The notes: generated by a model not told the origin, from the letters alone. Numbered from the stretch's first letter, positions 54,216 through 63,740 are shown. The stretch: 64,000 nucleotides of DNA from Rhodomicrobium vannielii ATCC 17100 (GCF_000166055.1 NC_014664.1:831927-895926), one strand, 5' to 3'. Numbers and translations: made by a program.

Positions 54216-55097
54216 TCACGAGACCTGGTAGATGGATGGAGCGACCTGTCGGGCGTTCAAACTGTTGCCGACCCATGTCTCGGAATGGCCGAGAAAGAGA
54301 TAGCCGTTCGGTCTCAGGTGGCTGACCAATCTGCGGGCGACTTCAATCTGTGTGTCCTTTTCGAAATAGATCAGGACGTTGCGCAGGAAGATGGCATCGA
54401 AGTTGTGGTCGAAGCGATAGGTGTCCGCCATCAGATTGATGGCGGAAAATTGCATATGCTGCCGCAACTCGGGGACGACACGCACCTCATTGGCTTCAGG
54501 ATCGCGCGAACGCATGAAGTAACGCCGCTGCATCGGCTCCGGGACAGGAGACACGAAGCCCGCCGGATAAACCGCGCGCCTGGCGGAAGCCAACATTCTT
54601 GTCGAGACGTCGGTGCCAAGAATGGAGAAAAGGAAGCGGTGTTTGACGCTTGCCAGTTCGGCGAGGACCATGGCCATGGTGTAGGCCTCGGCGCCATTTG
54701 AACTGGCCGCGCTCCAGAGCTTCAGATGTGGGGTTCTCTCGCCATGACGGCGGGCGAGAAGCTCCGGCACGGCTCGATTGGCAAGAAAGCTGAAATGATC
54801 AGGCTCGCGGAAGAAGTCCGTCTTGTTTGTCGTCACGACATCGATCAGATGCGTCAACTCGGCCTCAAGAACACCCGTATCGAACAGGTAGCTGCAATAA
54901 GCGTCGAAAGTCGGCTTGGCGCAGGCGCGCATGCGCTTGCGAAGTCGCGTCTCGATCATCGTCCTCTTTGATGGCGGCAAGCGGATCCCGGTCTGCCGAC
55001 TGACCAGGTTTGCGATGCGGACAAAGTCGCGGTCTCCGAGTTGATCGGGATAGGGCAAACTCTTGCGCCGGGCGTCGGCAAGCAGGGCAACGGCCAT
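54216..55097 (-). CDS. cheR: Chemotaxis protein methyltransferase CheR
   Basis: The 293-residue CheR methylates receptor glutamates using SAM. It has the N-terminal helical domain ([30 protein letters not shown]), [14 protein letters not shown], and the SAM fold [21 protein letters not shown] (with the usual C-S-x-G-E-E changed to S-S-N-G-A-E), [13 protein letters not shown] and [10 protein letters not shown], ending LFLGHSET. The altered motif (S-S-N-G-A-E) should be noted: usual CheR has C-S-T-G-E-E. It lies in the che operon before cheB. Confidence 0.93.
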   Translation of the reverse strand: MAVALLADARRKSLPYPDQLGDRDFVRIANLVSRQTGIRLPPSKRTMIETRLRKRMRACAKPTFDAYCSYLFDTGVLEAELTHLIDVVTTNKTDFFREPDHFSFLANRAVPELLARRHGERTPHLKLWSAASSNGAEAYTMAMVLAELASVKHRFLFSILGTDVSTRMLASARRAVYPAGFVSPVPEPMQRRYFMRSRDPEANEVRVVPELRQHMQFSAINLMADTYRFDHNFDAIFLRNVLIYFEKDTQIEVARRLVSHLRPNGYLFLGHSETWVGNSLNARQVAPSIYQVS

Positions 55098-55143
55098 TCC
55101 AAAACTCCACTAAAACAAATCCAGTCCATCGAGTGGACAGCCG

Positions 55144-55626
55144 TCAGCTAATGTGTTGCGTCTCAACTGCACCGTCTGACGCAAGAGCGTCAGCCAGAAA
55201 CAGCTGGTCGAGATCGAGGACCGTGACGAAAGCCCCCGCGCGCCGTCCCACGCCCGCCACGCAATCGGCTCGCCAACGCGCGCCAAGATCCGGCGGCGGC
55301 TCCAGCGCGCCCTCGTCGAGGCCGGTCACCTCGAAGACCTGGTCTGTTTTCAGAGCGAACCGACGTGTGACACCTCCGACCGCAACGTCGAGGACGATGA
55401 TGCGGGTATTTTGCGTATCCGCCGCGGCAGGCAACGCGAGCTTTGCCCGCAGATCGATTACAGGTACGTTCTGGCCACGAACGTCGATCAGGCCGATAAA
55501 ATCGGCCGGGGCGTTCGGCATGGCCGCGATAGGCTGGATCTCAAGAATTTGCTGAACGCTCTCGACGGGCACCGCGAAAAGACCGCCGGCGACGCCAAGC
55601 GTGACATAGTGTGTTTGGTCGGCCAT
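55144..55626 (-). CDS. cheW: CheW-like adaptor 1
   Basis: This 160-residue CheW couples receptors to CheA. Marks are YVTLGVAGGLFAVPVESVQQILE, DFIGLIDVRGQNVPVIDLRAKL and RIIVLDVAVGG. ATG 55626 follows GGGAGA. It lies between mcp and cheR. A second cheW lies on the other side of the mcp gene, so this operon encodes two adaptors around one receptor. Confidence 0.93.
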   Translation of the reverse strand: MADQTHYVTLGVAGGLFAVPVESVQQILEIQPIAAMPNAPADFIGLIDVRGQNVPVIDLRAKLALPAAADTQNTRIIVLDVAVGGVTRRFALKTDQVFEVTGLDEGALEPPPDLGARWRADCVAGVGRRAGAFVTVLDLDQLFLADALASDGAVETQHIS

Positions 55627-55693
55627 CCTGTTCTCCCTGTTTCTCAATTAGGCCCCGGCGAGTCACGGCCGGGGCCAACGGGGTGGAAGAGGC

Positions 55694-57418
55694 TTACGCC
55701 GCTCCGTTGCGCATGAACTGCTTGTCGAGGTCGTCGCCAAGCTCATCCATGTTGAGGGCGAAGCCGTTGTGGCCCGAGGGCTTCGGCTTTCTCGGCGGGT
55801 TGTGATTCACCGCGATCGAGGGAGCGGCGTGGCGTAACGCGTCCTGCATTTGAGCGACGCTGAGGCGGCCCGTCGCTTTCGCGGGTTGTCGGCTGCGCTC
55901 GGGCCTTGAAGTGCCAGCCTCGTCCAGTTGGAAGTAGCTGACGGCCTGCTGAAGCTGCTCGGCCTGACTTGCCAGTTCTTCGGAAGTCGATGCCATCTCC
56001 TCGGAAGCGGCGGTGTTCTGCTGGGTCACCTTGTCGAGCTGCTGGATCGCGATGTTGATCTGCGCCGCGCCCGCGTTCTGCTCCCGGGTCGCGTTCGAGA
56101 TTTCCAGTACGAGTTCGGCGGTGCGCTGGATGTCGGGCACGAGGCGCGTCAGCATCTCGCCTGCCTGCTGGGCCGCTTTGACCGTGTCGCCGGAAAGACC
56201 GGAGATTTCCTGAGCGGCCGCCTGGCTACGCTCGGCAAGCTTGCGGACCTCGGAAGCGACGACCGCAAACCCGCGACCATGCTCGCCAGCCCGGGCCGCT
56301 TCGACCGCCGCGTTGAGCGCGAGGAGGTCGGTCTGCCGGGCGATTTCCTGCACGATCAAAATCTTCTGGGCGATAGTCTCCATGGCCTGGACGGCATTAC
56401 CCACCGCTTCGCCGCTCGTCTTGGCATCAATGGCCGACTGGCGCGCGATCTTCTCGGTTTGAGCAGCATTGTCGGCGTTCTGCTTGATGTTCGACGCCAT
56501 CTGCTCGACCGAGGACGATGCTTCCTCTGTGGAGGACGCTTGCTCGGTCGCACCCTGGCTCAGTTCCTCGGCCGTCGCCGACAGTTCCTGGCTTCCGGCA
56601 CCGACATTGCGGGCGGACACTGTAACCTCGGAGATGACGCCCTTGAGCTTCACGACCATATCGCTTGCGGTTGCGAGGAGGCTGTGGGTGTCGCCGTCGC
56701 GGGTCGCAACCTTGACATTGAGATTGCCGTCGGCGATTGCCTTGATCACGTCTCGCGCATAGGTCGGCTCGCCGCCGAGCGTGCGGAAGATGTCGCGGAT
56801 GAGGAAAACCGCCGTGCCGATGCCGATGAGAAGTGCAATGCCTATGACGCTGAAGATGATTGTCTGGGACTGCGCGAAGACAGCGTCGGCTTCCTTGCTC
56901 GCGGCATCCGCGCCGGCGGCGTTGTGACGGATCAGTCGATCAAGCTCGGATGTCACCTCATCGAAGGCGCCCCTTGCCTCTAGCAACATATCCCGGCCTT
57001 TTTCCTTTTGATTATCTCTGTAATATCCAATCGCCGTCTGAGAAAGGCTCGTGTATTTGTCTAGCTTGCTGACGAAATTATTGTATATATCCCGCTCCTG
57101 TTGACTAGAAATCAGGGGCTGATACTTTTCTTGCGCCTTTTTGATATTGTTGCGGAAATCCTTGATGATTTCTTCGTTCTTGCGCGTTTCTTCTGCGTCA
57201 TCAGACGAAAAATAACGGTATTCAGCTGTCCTGTAGCGTCCCACGGCCGCGTTGATGACGTGCGCGGCATCGACGCTCGGCAACCAGTTCTTCGCGATGT
57301 CGGTAGACTGGTCGTTGATCTTGTTCATCTGCAAGATAGCGATGCCGCCGAGGCCGCTTATCAGCAGCAGCAGGGCGCCGAAGGCGAGTGCCAGTTTCGC
57401 TTTGAGAGAGAATTGCAT
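55694..57418 (-). CDS. mcp: Methyl-accepting chemotaxis protein
   Basis: The 574-residue receptor has two membrane segments (about 8-30 and 187-208) around a helical-bundle sensor domain (31-186), then HAMP (about 212-265) and a signalling hairpin with the tip [20 protein letters not shown] and downstream [12 protein letters not shown]. The tip is canonical, so it can dock CheW and CheA. The ligand is unknown. It is immediately preceded by cheW with no gap (TAA then ATG). Confidence 0.95.
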   Translation of the reverse strand: MQFSLKAKLALAFGALLLLISGLGGIAILQMNKINDQSTDIAKNWLPSVDAAHVINAAVGRYRTAEYRYFSSDDAEETRKNEEIIKDFRNNIKKAQEKYQPLISSQQERDIYNNFVSKLDKYTSLSQTAIGYYRDNQKEKGRDMLLEARGAFDEVTSELDRLIRHNAAGADAASKEADAVFAQSQTIIFSVIGIALLIGIGTAVFLIRDIFRTLGGEPTYARDVIKAIADGNLNVKVATRDGDTHSLLATASDMVVKLKGVISEVTVSARNVGAGSQELSATAEELSQGATEQASSTEEASSSVEQMASNIKQNADNAAQTEKIARQSAIDAKTSGEAVGNAVQAMETIAQKILIVQEIARQTDLLALNAAVEAARAGEHGRGFAVVASEVRKLAERSQAAAQEISGLSGDTVKAAQQAGEMLTRLVPDIQRTAELVLEISNATREQNAGAAQINIAIQQLDKVTQQNTAASEEMASTSEELASQAEQLQQAVSYFQLDEAGTSRPERSRQPAKATGRLSVAQMQDALRHAAPSIAVNHNPPRKPKPSGHNGFALNMDELGDDLDKQFMRNGAA

Positions 57419-57928
57419 TTAAAGCTTCCTTTCATCCGGGGTGGAGGACAGCTCACGCTCCTCCTTCGGCCCAAAGATCCGTGCCATGTCGGGAATGATG
57501 ATGAAGTCCGTGCCGCGCTTGCCGATGCCGCGGATGAATTCCGCTCGCCAGCGCATGCCCACCGCAGGCGCGTCCTCGACGGAAGCGCCTTCGATTTCCG
57601 TGACGTCGTGCACCTTGTCGGCGAGGATGCCGACCAGCGCCGGCTCACCCTCCAGATCGACCTCGATGACCACGATGCGTGTGTTGGTATCCGGTGGCGT
57701 CCGTTCCATGCCGAACATCACCCTGAGATCGGCGAGGGGCACGACCTTGCCCCGCACGTTGAGCACCCCGCCGACGAAAGCCCTGGCATTGGGCACCTCG
57801 GTGACGGGCACCATGTCGAGGATTTCTCTGACGGACTCGGCCGGAAGCGCGAATATCTCGCTGTTCAGTCCGATGGTCAGTGCCTTCATGCTCGCCGGAA
57901 CGCCCGCCTTCTCGAACGCGCGGTTCAT
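57419..57928 (-). CDS. cheW: CheW-like adaptor 2
   Basis: This 169-residue CheW has ALTIGLNSEIFALPAESVREILD, FVGGVLNVRGKVVPLADLRV and a RIVVIEVDLEG strand. ATG 57928 has GGGAGG four to five bases upstream and overlaps the cheA stop (ATGA). Upstream in frame lies the tandem repeat of the cheA tail, which would give a spurious N-terminal extension if an earlier start were used. Confidence 0.93.
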   Translation of the reverse strand: MNRAFEKAGVPASMKALTIGLNSEIFALPAESVREILDMVPVTEVPNARAFVGGVLNVRGKVVPLADLRVMFGMERTPPDTNTRIVVIEVDLEGEPALVGILADKVHDVTEIEGASVEDAPAVGMRWRAEFIRGIGKRGTDFIIIPDMARIFGPKEERELSSTPDERKL

Positions 57929-59976
57929 GCCACCCTCCCGAGGCCTTCGCCTCTCCCAAAGCCTTCGCCTCTCCCGAGGCCTTCGCCTCTCCATTGCCTT
58001 TCAACGCCTTGGCCGAAGGCGACGAGCGAGCCGATATCGAGGATGAGCGCCACCGTGCCGTCTCCGAGGATCGTTGCTCCAGAGAAGGTCTCGACATCGA
58101 AATGGAGCTTCGACATCGACTTGATGACCGTCTGGCTGTTGCCGATGATCTGGTCGACGACGAAGCCGACCCGGGAATCCCCCGCCGAGACGATGACGAC
58201 CTTCTGATGCAGCTCCGGCGGCGCATCGACATTGAACAGCTCCCGCAGCCGCAGGAAGGGCACGATCCGATCCCGGATGTTGAGGAAGTTCTTGCCACTT
58301 CCCCCGAGTTCGGCTGCGCTCGGCAGCTCGACGCATTCTTCAACTGCCGAGAGCGGGATGGCGTAGCGTCCCCCGCCGACCCGCACGAGCATGCTTTCGA
58401 TGATCGCCAAAGTCAGGGGCAGGCGGAGCGTCACGACCGTGCCCTGTCCGGGTGTGGTGGTCAGGTCTATCGTGCCGCGCAGCCCTTCGACTGCCCGTTT
58501 GACGACATCCATTCCGACGCCGCGTCCAGAGACGGACGTAACTTCGGCCGCCGTCGAGAAGCCGGGATGGAAGATGAGCTGGCAAAGATCGTGGGCGCTG
58601 ATCTTTTGGTCGGGCGAAAGAATCCCCGCCTCTTCGGCCTTTGCGCGAATGCGCGCGGCGTCGAGACCGGCGCCGTCATCGGTGATCGTGATCGCAACTT
58701 CCGCGCCCGTGTGGATCGCAGCGAGGCGGACCTGTCCCCTGGCAGGCTTGCCGTTGCTGGCCCTTTTCTCCGGGCTTTCCAGCCCGTGATCGATTGAGTT
58801 GCGAATGATATGCACCAGCGGGTCCGCCAGACGCTCGATCATGGTCTTGTCGAGTTCGGTTTCACCGCCGGTCGTGACGAAATCCACCTCCTTGCCGAGG
58901 GTATTCGACAGGTCGTGAACGAGACGGCGAAAGCGCGAGAACACCGTGCCGATCGGCACCATGCGGATGCCCATGGTGGTGTCACGAAGGCCCGAAGAGA
59001 GCCTGCCGAGTTCTTCCACGACGGCCTTGAGGTTGAGATCGGCGCTCGCCCCCGCAATCTGGGAGAGACGCGACTGGACGATCACCAGTTCGCCAACCCT
59101 GTCCATCAGCTCGTCCAGCCGCTCGGCCGCGACGCGCACGGATGAGTTGGCCTTGTCGGCCTGCGGTGCGGTATCCGCTGTGCGCCGGGCAGGTTCTTGG
59201 GCATCCGGCTTCGCGGGCAGGGGAGTTTCGCTGTCTTGATCTTCTGCTGGTTCGGCAGTTGAGGACGCCTCGCCCTGATCGGTCGGCTCGATCAGAAGGT
59301 CCATTCCGTCGCGGATGAAAAGAAAGACGTCCTCGATCTTGTCGGAACTGACCTCATTTTCGAAGGTGACTTCCCAACCGAGATAGGACGCCTGAGGATT
59401 CATCGCTTCGAGCGGTGGCAACCGATCAGTCAGGGCTGTCACGGAAGAGGCTCCAAGCTCGCGCAATTCATCGAGAAGAAGCAGCGGGTTCGTGCCGAAG
59501 GCGATGGCGTCGGAGGGAAGCCAGAAGCGCACACGGCAACCCACGCCGGGCCGCTCGGAAACAGCCGCGGCGACCGCATCCGCATTGCCGGTTTCTCCGC
59601 ACTCCGCGTTGTTGGCCGCCTCGCGCAGTTCGCCGAGGAGCCTGACCGTGTCGTCGGCATGAAGGGCGGGCTCGACGATGAGTTTATGGATGTGGTCCTT
59701 CGCCGCCAGAGCGATGGCCACGAGCGCGGGACTGATCGGCGCGTTGTCCTTGCGGACCCGGTCGAAGGCCGTCTCGAATTCGTGCACGAACTCGGCCATT
59801 TCGTCGAAGCCGAACATCGCGCCTGAGCCTTTCAGCGTGTGGAGAGCCCGGAAGCTCCCCGCCACGAGGGCCTTGTCGTCTGGCCTCTGCCCAAGGTCGA
59901 GCAGCGTCTCTTCAAGTATGTCCAGGAGCTCGCGCGCTTCCTGACGGAAGGTGTCTGCGGGATCGGAGGCTTTCAT
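57925..59976 (-). CDS. cheA: Chemotaxis histidine kinase CheA
   Basis: The 683-residue kinase has a P1 phosphotransfer domain with His46 (FRALHTLKGSG), a second domain (about 145-240, VGCRVRFWLPSDAIAFGTNPLLLLDEL in parts) in place of a typical P2, a linker, a P3 dimerisation helix pair (VRVAAERLDELMDRVGELV), a P4 ATPase domain (PLVHIIRNSIDHGLE; DDGAGLD; GRGVGMDVVKRAV) and a P5 CheW-like domain. The last 18 residues are a Gly/Arg repeat (RGEGLG, RGEGFG, RGEGLG) from a tandem DNA repeat. It phosphorylates CheY and CheB. It overlaps cheY and cheW. Confidence 0.95.
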   Translation of the reverse strand: MKASDPADTFRQEARELLDILEETLLDLGQRPDDKALVAGSFRALHTLKGSGAMFGFDEMAEFVHEFETAFDRVRKDNAPISPALVAIALAAKDHIHKLIVEPALHADDTVRLLGELREAANNAECGETGNADAVAAAVSERPGVGCRVRFWLPSDAIAFGTNPLLLLDELRELGASSVTALTDRLPPLEAMNPQASYLGWEVTFENEVSSDKIEDVFLFIRDGMDLLIEPTDQGEASSTAEPAEDQDSETPLPAKPDAQEPARRTADTAPQADKANSSVRVAAERLDELMDRVGELVIVQSRLSQIAGASADLNLKAVVEELGRLSSGLRDTTMGIRMVPIGTVFSRFRRLVHDLSNTLGKEVDFVTTGGETELDKTMIERLADPLVHIIRNSIDHGLESPEKRASNGKPARGQVRLAAIHTGAEVAITITDDGAGLDAARIRAKAEEAGILSPDQKISAHDLCQLIFHPGFSTAAEVTSVSGRGVGMDVVKRAVEGLRGTIDLTTTPGQGTVVTLRLPLTLAIIESMLVRVGGGRYAIPLSAVEECVELPSAAELGGSGKNFLNIRDRIVPFLRLRELFNVDAPPELHQKVVIVSAGDSRVGFVVDQIIGNSQTVIKSMSKLHFDVETFSGATILGDGTVALILDIGSLVAFGQGVERQWRGEGLGRGEGFGRGEGLGRVA
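57937..57990. repeat. Three 18-bp tandem repeats at the cheA 3' end
   Basis: The unit CCCGAGGCCTTCGCCTCT occurs three times (57937, 57955, 57973) with two changes in the middle unit. On the minus strand it encodes R-G-E-G-L/F-G at the CheA C-terminus and ends next to the cheW ribosome site. Confidence 0.9.
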
Positions 59977-60341
59977 GCACCGAGGACCTTTTTCAGGATG
60001 GCCAGGATCTGGTCCTGCTTGAAAGGCTTGACGATCCAGCCGGTGGCTCCGGCCGCCTTTGCCTCATTCTTCGAGGTCACGTCCGATTCCGTGGAAAGAA
60101 AGATGACTGGCACGCCGGCACTTGATGGGTGGTTGCGATATTTGCGGATGAATTCGAGCCCGTTCAGGCGGGGCATGTTGAGGTCGGTGATCACTGCATC
60201 AATGGGATTGGCCACGGCTTTCGCATAGCCGTCTGCGCCATCAACTGCCTCGACCACCCGAAAGCCCGCTGACGACAAGGTGAGTGAGATCATCTGGAGA
60301 ACTGAGGGTGAATCGTCGATGGCAAGGATTGTTTTCGACAT
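59973..60341 (-). CDS. cheY: Chemotaxis response regulator CheY
   Basis: This 122-residue single-domain receiver has the acidic pair in ILAIDDSPSVLQM, phosphoacceptor Asp53 in VITDLNMPRLNG, the switch Thr/Ser in FLSTESD and the lysine in IVKPFKQ. It is the CheA target that acts on the motor or other outputs. It precedes cheA with a 4-bp overlap and follows the STAS gene by 12 bp. AGAAG precedes the ATG. Confidence 0.95.
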   Translation of the reverse strand: MSKTILAIDDSPSVLQMISLTLSSAGFRVVEAVDGADGYAKAVANPIDAVITDLNMPRLNGLEFIRKYRNHPSSAGVPVIFLSTESDVTSKNEAKAAGATGWIVKPFKQDQILAILKKVLGA

Positions 60342-60353
60342 GAGACTTCTCCG

Positions 60354-60725
60354 CTATCGTGAAAGGGCCGACTGGGTCAGCGAAAAACCGGGCGGAATGG
60401 CAAGGCCCGCCCTGGCGAAGGACGCCTCGACAGCACCTTCAGGCACCCGCAGCAGCGTGATCGTGCGCCCGAGTTTCTCGCCGGCGATATCGGCTGCGAT
60501 CAGCACCTGGAGGATTGAGACGTCGAGTGATGTGACGCGCCTTGCGTCCACTAAGATTTCGTCCTCGCCGCTAAGGGCGACGAGAAGGGCTTCATGCAGT
60601 GCGCTTGCATCGCGAGGCCTCAGATCGCCTTCGAGTTCGAGCGATCTCGCTTTCGTCTGGTCGATTGCATCAGAGCTCAACTGGGAAACCTCCGCGTCAC
60701 GAGCGCATGATCGAAGAAAGAACAT
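60354..60725 (-). CDS. STAS-domain protein heading the chemotaxis operon
   Basis: The 123-residue protein has a STAS fold: LELEGDLRPRDASALHEALL, EDEILVDARRVTSLDVSILQVLIAA and RVPEGAVEASFARAGL. The conserved Asp-x-Ser of anti-anti-sigma proteins appears as SLDVS, so it could be phosphorylated on Ser. It is the first gene of the operon. GGGGGG before ATG 60725 sets the start. Chp-like STAS proteins often join che clusters that act outside flagellar control, but the role here is inference. Confidence 0.8.
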   Translation of the reverse strand: MFFLRSCARDAEVSQLSSDAIDQTKARSLELEGDLRPRDASALHEALLVALSGEDEILVDARRVTSLDVSILQVLIAADIAGEKLGRTITLLRVPEGAVEASFARAGLAIPPGFSLTQSALSR

Positions 60726-61052
60726 ATGCCCCCCGTTTATTGGGCTCGACCGATGTCGACACAACCTGAGGCCAAGCTTGATGGTATTACTATTTAGGCC
60801 GCTTTTATTAATAGGCACTGAAGGCGCCGCGAAACTGCGAATTTTTTACTTATGAATACTTGCGAAAAAATTTTATTTTAAATTTATATGTTATCTTACG
60901 TGCCGTTGATCAGTCGGCAGCCTGCGCTGACTGGGATCAACGAAACGGCAGCTGAAAGCGAGCCGCAGCGAGAGTGCTTGCTTCGTGGCCGCAAGCAAAC
61001 TCAGCGGATGACGCTGCCGTGCGGATTTGTAAGACTTTCGCGAATGCTGCGT
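60726..61052. other. A+T-rich che promoter region and imperfect palindrome
   Basis: 60770-60900 is strongly A+T-rich and must contain the che operon promoter, though no certain -35/-10 pair could be chosen. An imperfect palindrome lies at 60901-60950 (TGCCGTTGATC-AGTC against GACTGGGATCAACGAAACGGCA read backwards). CGGCAGC and GCTGCCG 60 bases apart extend the dyad. Confidence 0.4.
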
Positions 61053-61058
61053 CCTAGC
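61053..61058. repeat. Target site duplication of the insertion sequence (left copy)
   Basis: CCTAGC, repeated at 62076-62081. Its CTAG also provides the transposase stop codon. Confidence 0.88.
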
Positions 61059-62019
61059 TGTTCAGTCCCGGCATTTGATGGATTGGATCGATCTTGAATC
61101 TTTCCGGCTCATTCGTCCAGCATTTACAGATGAACTCATAAGGCGTGAGGCCTTTGAGGGTCTTTAGTCGGCGAGCAAAGTTATAGGCGTTGATGAAGTC
61201 CGATAGGTGGGTTTCGAGCTGCTCGTGACGGTCGTAGTGATAGCGTTTGACCGTCGCCTCCTTGATCGTCCGGTTCATTCGCTCGACCTGGCCGTTTGTC
61301 CAGGGATGCTTGACCTTGGTGAGGCGGTGCTCAATGCCGTTCTCGCTGCATCGCATGTCGAACATGTGCGTCATGTATCTGGCCGTTGGTCCATCGGCAT
61401 AACGCGGCGGAAACGTGAACTGGATGCCGTTGTCGGTGAGCACCGTGTGAATCTTGTAGGGAACTGCCTCTATCAGGGCGACGAGGAAGGCTGAAGCGGA
61501 CGTCCTGCCGGTCTTTTTGACGAGTTGCACGAAGGCGAATTTGCTCGTGCGGTCAATGGCGACGTAGAGATAGAGCTTGCCTTCGGCCGTCTGCACTTCG
61601 GCTATGTCGACATGAAAATAGCCGATCGGATAGGACTTGAACTTCTTCCTGGCGGGCTTGTCGCCTTCGACGTCCGGCAGCCGAGAAATACCGTGGCGTT
61701 GAAGACAGCGATGCAGCGACGAGCGAGTCAGATGCGGTATCGTCGCCTGTAGCGCATAGAGGCAATCGTCGAGCGGCAAGAGCGTATGCTTGCGGAAGGC
61801 GACGATTATCGCCTCTTCCTCGACCGACAGAACCGTGGATTTCGGCTCTTTCGGTCCAGTCGGCACATCGGCGACGGATGAGCGCTTCTTCCATTTCGAG
61901 ACCGTCTTCGTGTTGATGCCGTAGCGCTTGGCCAGGGCCCTCAAGCTCTCTTGACTATGCTGTATCGCTCGACGGACCGCCTCAGTCGTTGTGGCGCTCC
62001 CATGAAGAATTTGTCCCAT
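61054..62019 (-). CDS. IS481-family transposase
   Basis: The 321-residue transposase is full length: N-terminal helix-turn-helix (LRALAKRYGINTKTVSKWKKR), then a DDE catalytic core with D138 (YFHVDIAEV), D196 (LTDNGIQFT) and E246 (NGQVERMNR), ending in the usual LKTLKGLTPYEFI segment. The ATG follows AAGGA. The reading frame runs through the left terminal repeat and ends at a TAG formed by the target site duplication, outside the element. It appears intact and possibly active. Confidence 0.95.
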   Translation of the reverse strand: MGQILHGSATTTEAVRRAIQHSQESLRALAKRYGINTKTVSKWKKRSSVADVPTGPKEPKSTVLSVEEEAIIVAFRKHTLLPLDDCLYALQATIPHLTRSSLHRCLQRHGISRLPDVEGDKPARKKFKSYPIGYFHVDIAEVQTAEGKLYLYVAIDRTSKFAFVQLVKKTGRTSASAFLVALIEAVPYKIHTVLTDNGIQFTFPPRYADGPTARYMTHMFDMRCSENGIEHRLTKVKHPWTNGQVERMNRTIKEATVKRYHYDRHEQLETHLSDFINAYNFARRLKTLKGLTPYEFICKCWTNEPERFKIDPIHQMPGLNS

Positions 62020-62075
62020 AGCGCATCCTTCCAGCCGAGGGAGAATAATGCACCATCAAATGCCGGGATCAAACA
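61059..62075 (-). mobile_element. IS481-family insertion sequence with 6-bp target duplication
   Basis: The 1017-bp element is bounded by inverted repeats starting TGTT and sharing TCCCGGCATTTGATGG (left about 61059-61081, right 62053-62075 reversed). The 6-bp CCTAGC occurs on both sides (61053-61058 and 62076-62081). IS481 elements are known to insert at NCTAGN with a 6-bp duplication, which fits exactly. It stands between the che operon promoter region and the SPOR gene and does not visibly break a gene. Confidence 0.93.
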
Positions 62076-62081
62076 CCTAGC

Positions 62082-62542
62082 CACCAGCCCGCCAACGCGA
62101 TGCGGCGGGAGGTGATCCGGGCGCATTTCTCGCGTCGCGCCATCGACGAACACAGCGGGCGCAGGTGCTGCTCAACGACGAAGCCCGCCTTGCGGCAATT
62201 CCGCTACTGGTTGGAGAGGGACGACGACTTTTTCAAAGTAGAGCGCGGAGGACGGGGCCGGATGAAACGGGGTAGGCGTGGATGAGCGCTCTGTCAGATT
62301 CTTTTTCCGCCCCAATTGCCGGTGATCGCAGCGAAGCACGCATTCGTTCCGCCCGTGATTCCTGTGCAAATCGCGACGATAGCGCCCGGCTTTTGTGGAT
62401 AGCGTCCTCGCATCGGCGCTTGACCTGTCCGAATCGGGTTACACGGTTAGACATCGCTATGCCCTAATCTTGTGGTTGCGTGCACGTTCGGGTGCGTTAG
62501 CGCATGTCTTAAATCGGTGACAGAACGGGCGATTGCTTTTCC
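62082..62542. other. Non-coding stretch right of the insertion sequence
   Basis: No secure gene is seen. A 61-codon plus-strand frame (62100-62285) is rich in Arg and unlike known proteins, but may be a decayed remnant. The SPOR gene promoter should lie near 62460-62530. Confidence 0.35.
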
Positions 62543-63628
62543 ATGTGGCTTGGCTGCCTTAGATTGTTTGTCGTTGTTCTCGGCTTGTCCTTCGGTCTTT
62601 CCGCCGGACTGTCCGGGGGATCTCTTGGCGCGTTCGCGCAGAGCGGCGATAGTCGCGGGCTGGACCTTCTAAGTCGCGCAACCCGATCCTTCGACGCGGG
62701 TGCCTATTCGGACGCGTCGTCTCTGATCGACGCCGCCTTTCGCGCTGGTCTCAGCGGAGAGCTCGCGGCGCGCGCGATCCTGCTCCGTGCCCGCATCAAT
62801 GAAAGAAGCGGTTCTTATGCTCGCGCGCTTCAGGACTATTCCAACGCGCTCTGGATGGAGAGCCTTCCTGCCGCCGACCGCAAGGTAGCGACGGAGGGCA
62901 AGGATCGTGTAATAGCCGCGATGGGTTTGAACCCACAGCAGCAACAGGCTGCCGCTTCACCGCAACCGGCTCAGCCCGCTCAGGGGCGCTCCCGGCAGGC
63001 GAGTGCTTCGCAGCCCGTATCGAACGCGGCGTCCGCACCGCAACTCGCGCCACAGCAGGCTGCGTCCTCATCCTCGGGCGGTATCGGCGGGTTCTTCGAC
63101 AGCATTTTCGGCGGATCGTCCGGCCGTCAACAGGCTGCTCAGGTGCAGCAGCCACAGCAACAGGGCTGGCAGGCCTCCGCCTCGTCACAACAGGCTGCAT
63201 CGCAACCGGCTGCCGCTGCGGTCGTCGTCAGTGCGGCGCCGACGCGACGCGCTGCGCCGATCCGCGTCGATCCCTCGCTTCAGGCCGATGCCCCCACGAA
63301 GCCCGCGCGCGTTGCGAAAGCGACGCCAGCCGCGAAAGTTTCCACGCCCCCCGTGACGCCCGTTTCGACATCGGCATCGGCCGTGGCGGCACCGGCCGAT
63401 GGCTTCCTCATCGTCTTCGGCTCTGCGCCAAGTCAGCCAGCCGGGCAGGCCACCGCTCGCCAGATCAAGGCGCAGCTTGCCGACATCCTTGTGAACCGCA
63501 ATCTCGATGTCGAGTCGGGCGCGGGCGGCTATCGCATTCAGGCGGGGCCGTACAAGGCGAAGACTGCGGCGATGGCGTTGTGCCGCGCCATCAAGCAGCG
63601 CGGCATCTCCTGCACCGTCACGCCCTGA
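62543..63628 (+). CDS. Secreted SPOR-domain protein with Gln/Ala-rich linker
   Basis: The 361-residue protein has a signal peptide ending GAFAQ, a short TPR-like helical part (about 35-125: ASSLIDAAFRAGLSGELAARA, ALQDYSNALW), a long low-complexity linker rich in Gln, Ala, Ser and Pro (130-290), and a C-terminal SPOR domain (LIVFGSAPSQPAGQATARQIKAQL in parts; YRIQAGPYKAKTAA; RGISCTVTP). SPOR domains bind denuded peptidoglycan at the division site. The function is probably envelope or division related. The gene is isolated after the insertion sequence. Confidence 0.82.
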   Translation: MWLGCLRLFVVVLGLSFGLSAGLSGGSLGAFAQSGDSRGLDLLSRATRSFDAGAYSDASSLIDAAFRAGLSGELAARAILLRARINERSGSYARALQDYSNALWMESLPAADRKVATEGKDRVIAAMGLNPQQQQAAASPQPAQPAQGRSRQASASQPVSNAASAPQLAPQQAASSSSGGIGGFFDSIFGGSSGRQQAAQVQQPQQQGWQASASSQQAASQPAAAAVVVSAAPTRRAAPIRVDPSLQADAPTKPARVAKATPAAKVSTPPVTPVSTSASAVAAPADGFLIVFGSAPSQPAGQATARQIKAQLADILVNRNLDVESGAGGYRIQAGPYKAKTAAMALCRAIKQRGISCTVTP

Positions 63629-63740
63629 CACGCGTCGGGATCACATCCAATCACGAAACCTTTGCGCCGCTTGGCATTACGCTAAAGCGAGGCGTGCCCT
63701 ACATTAAGCCGTAGCTTTTCACAGCGAAGGAGCGGGCGGC

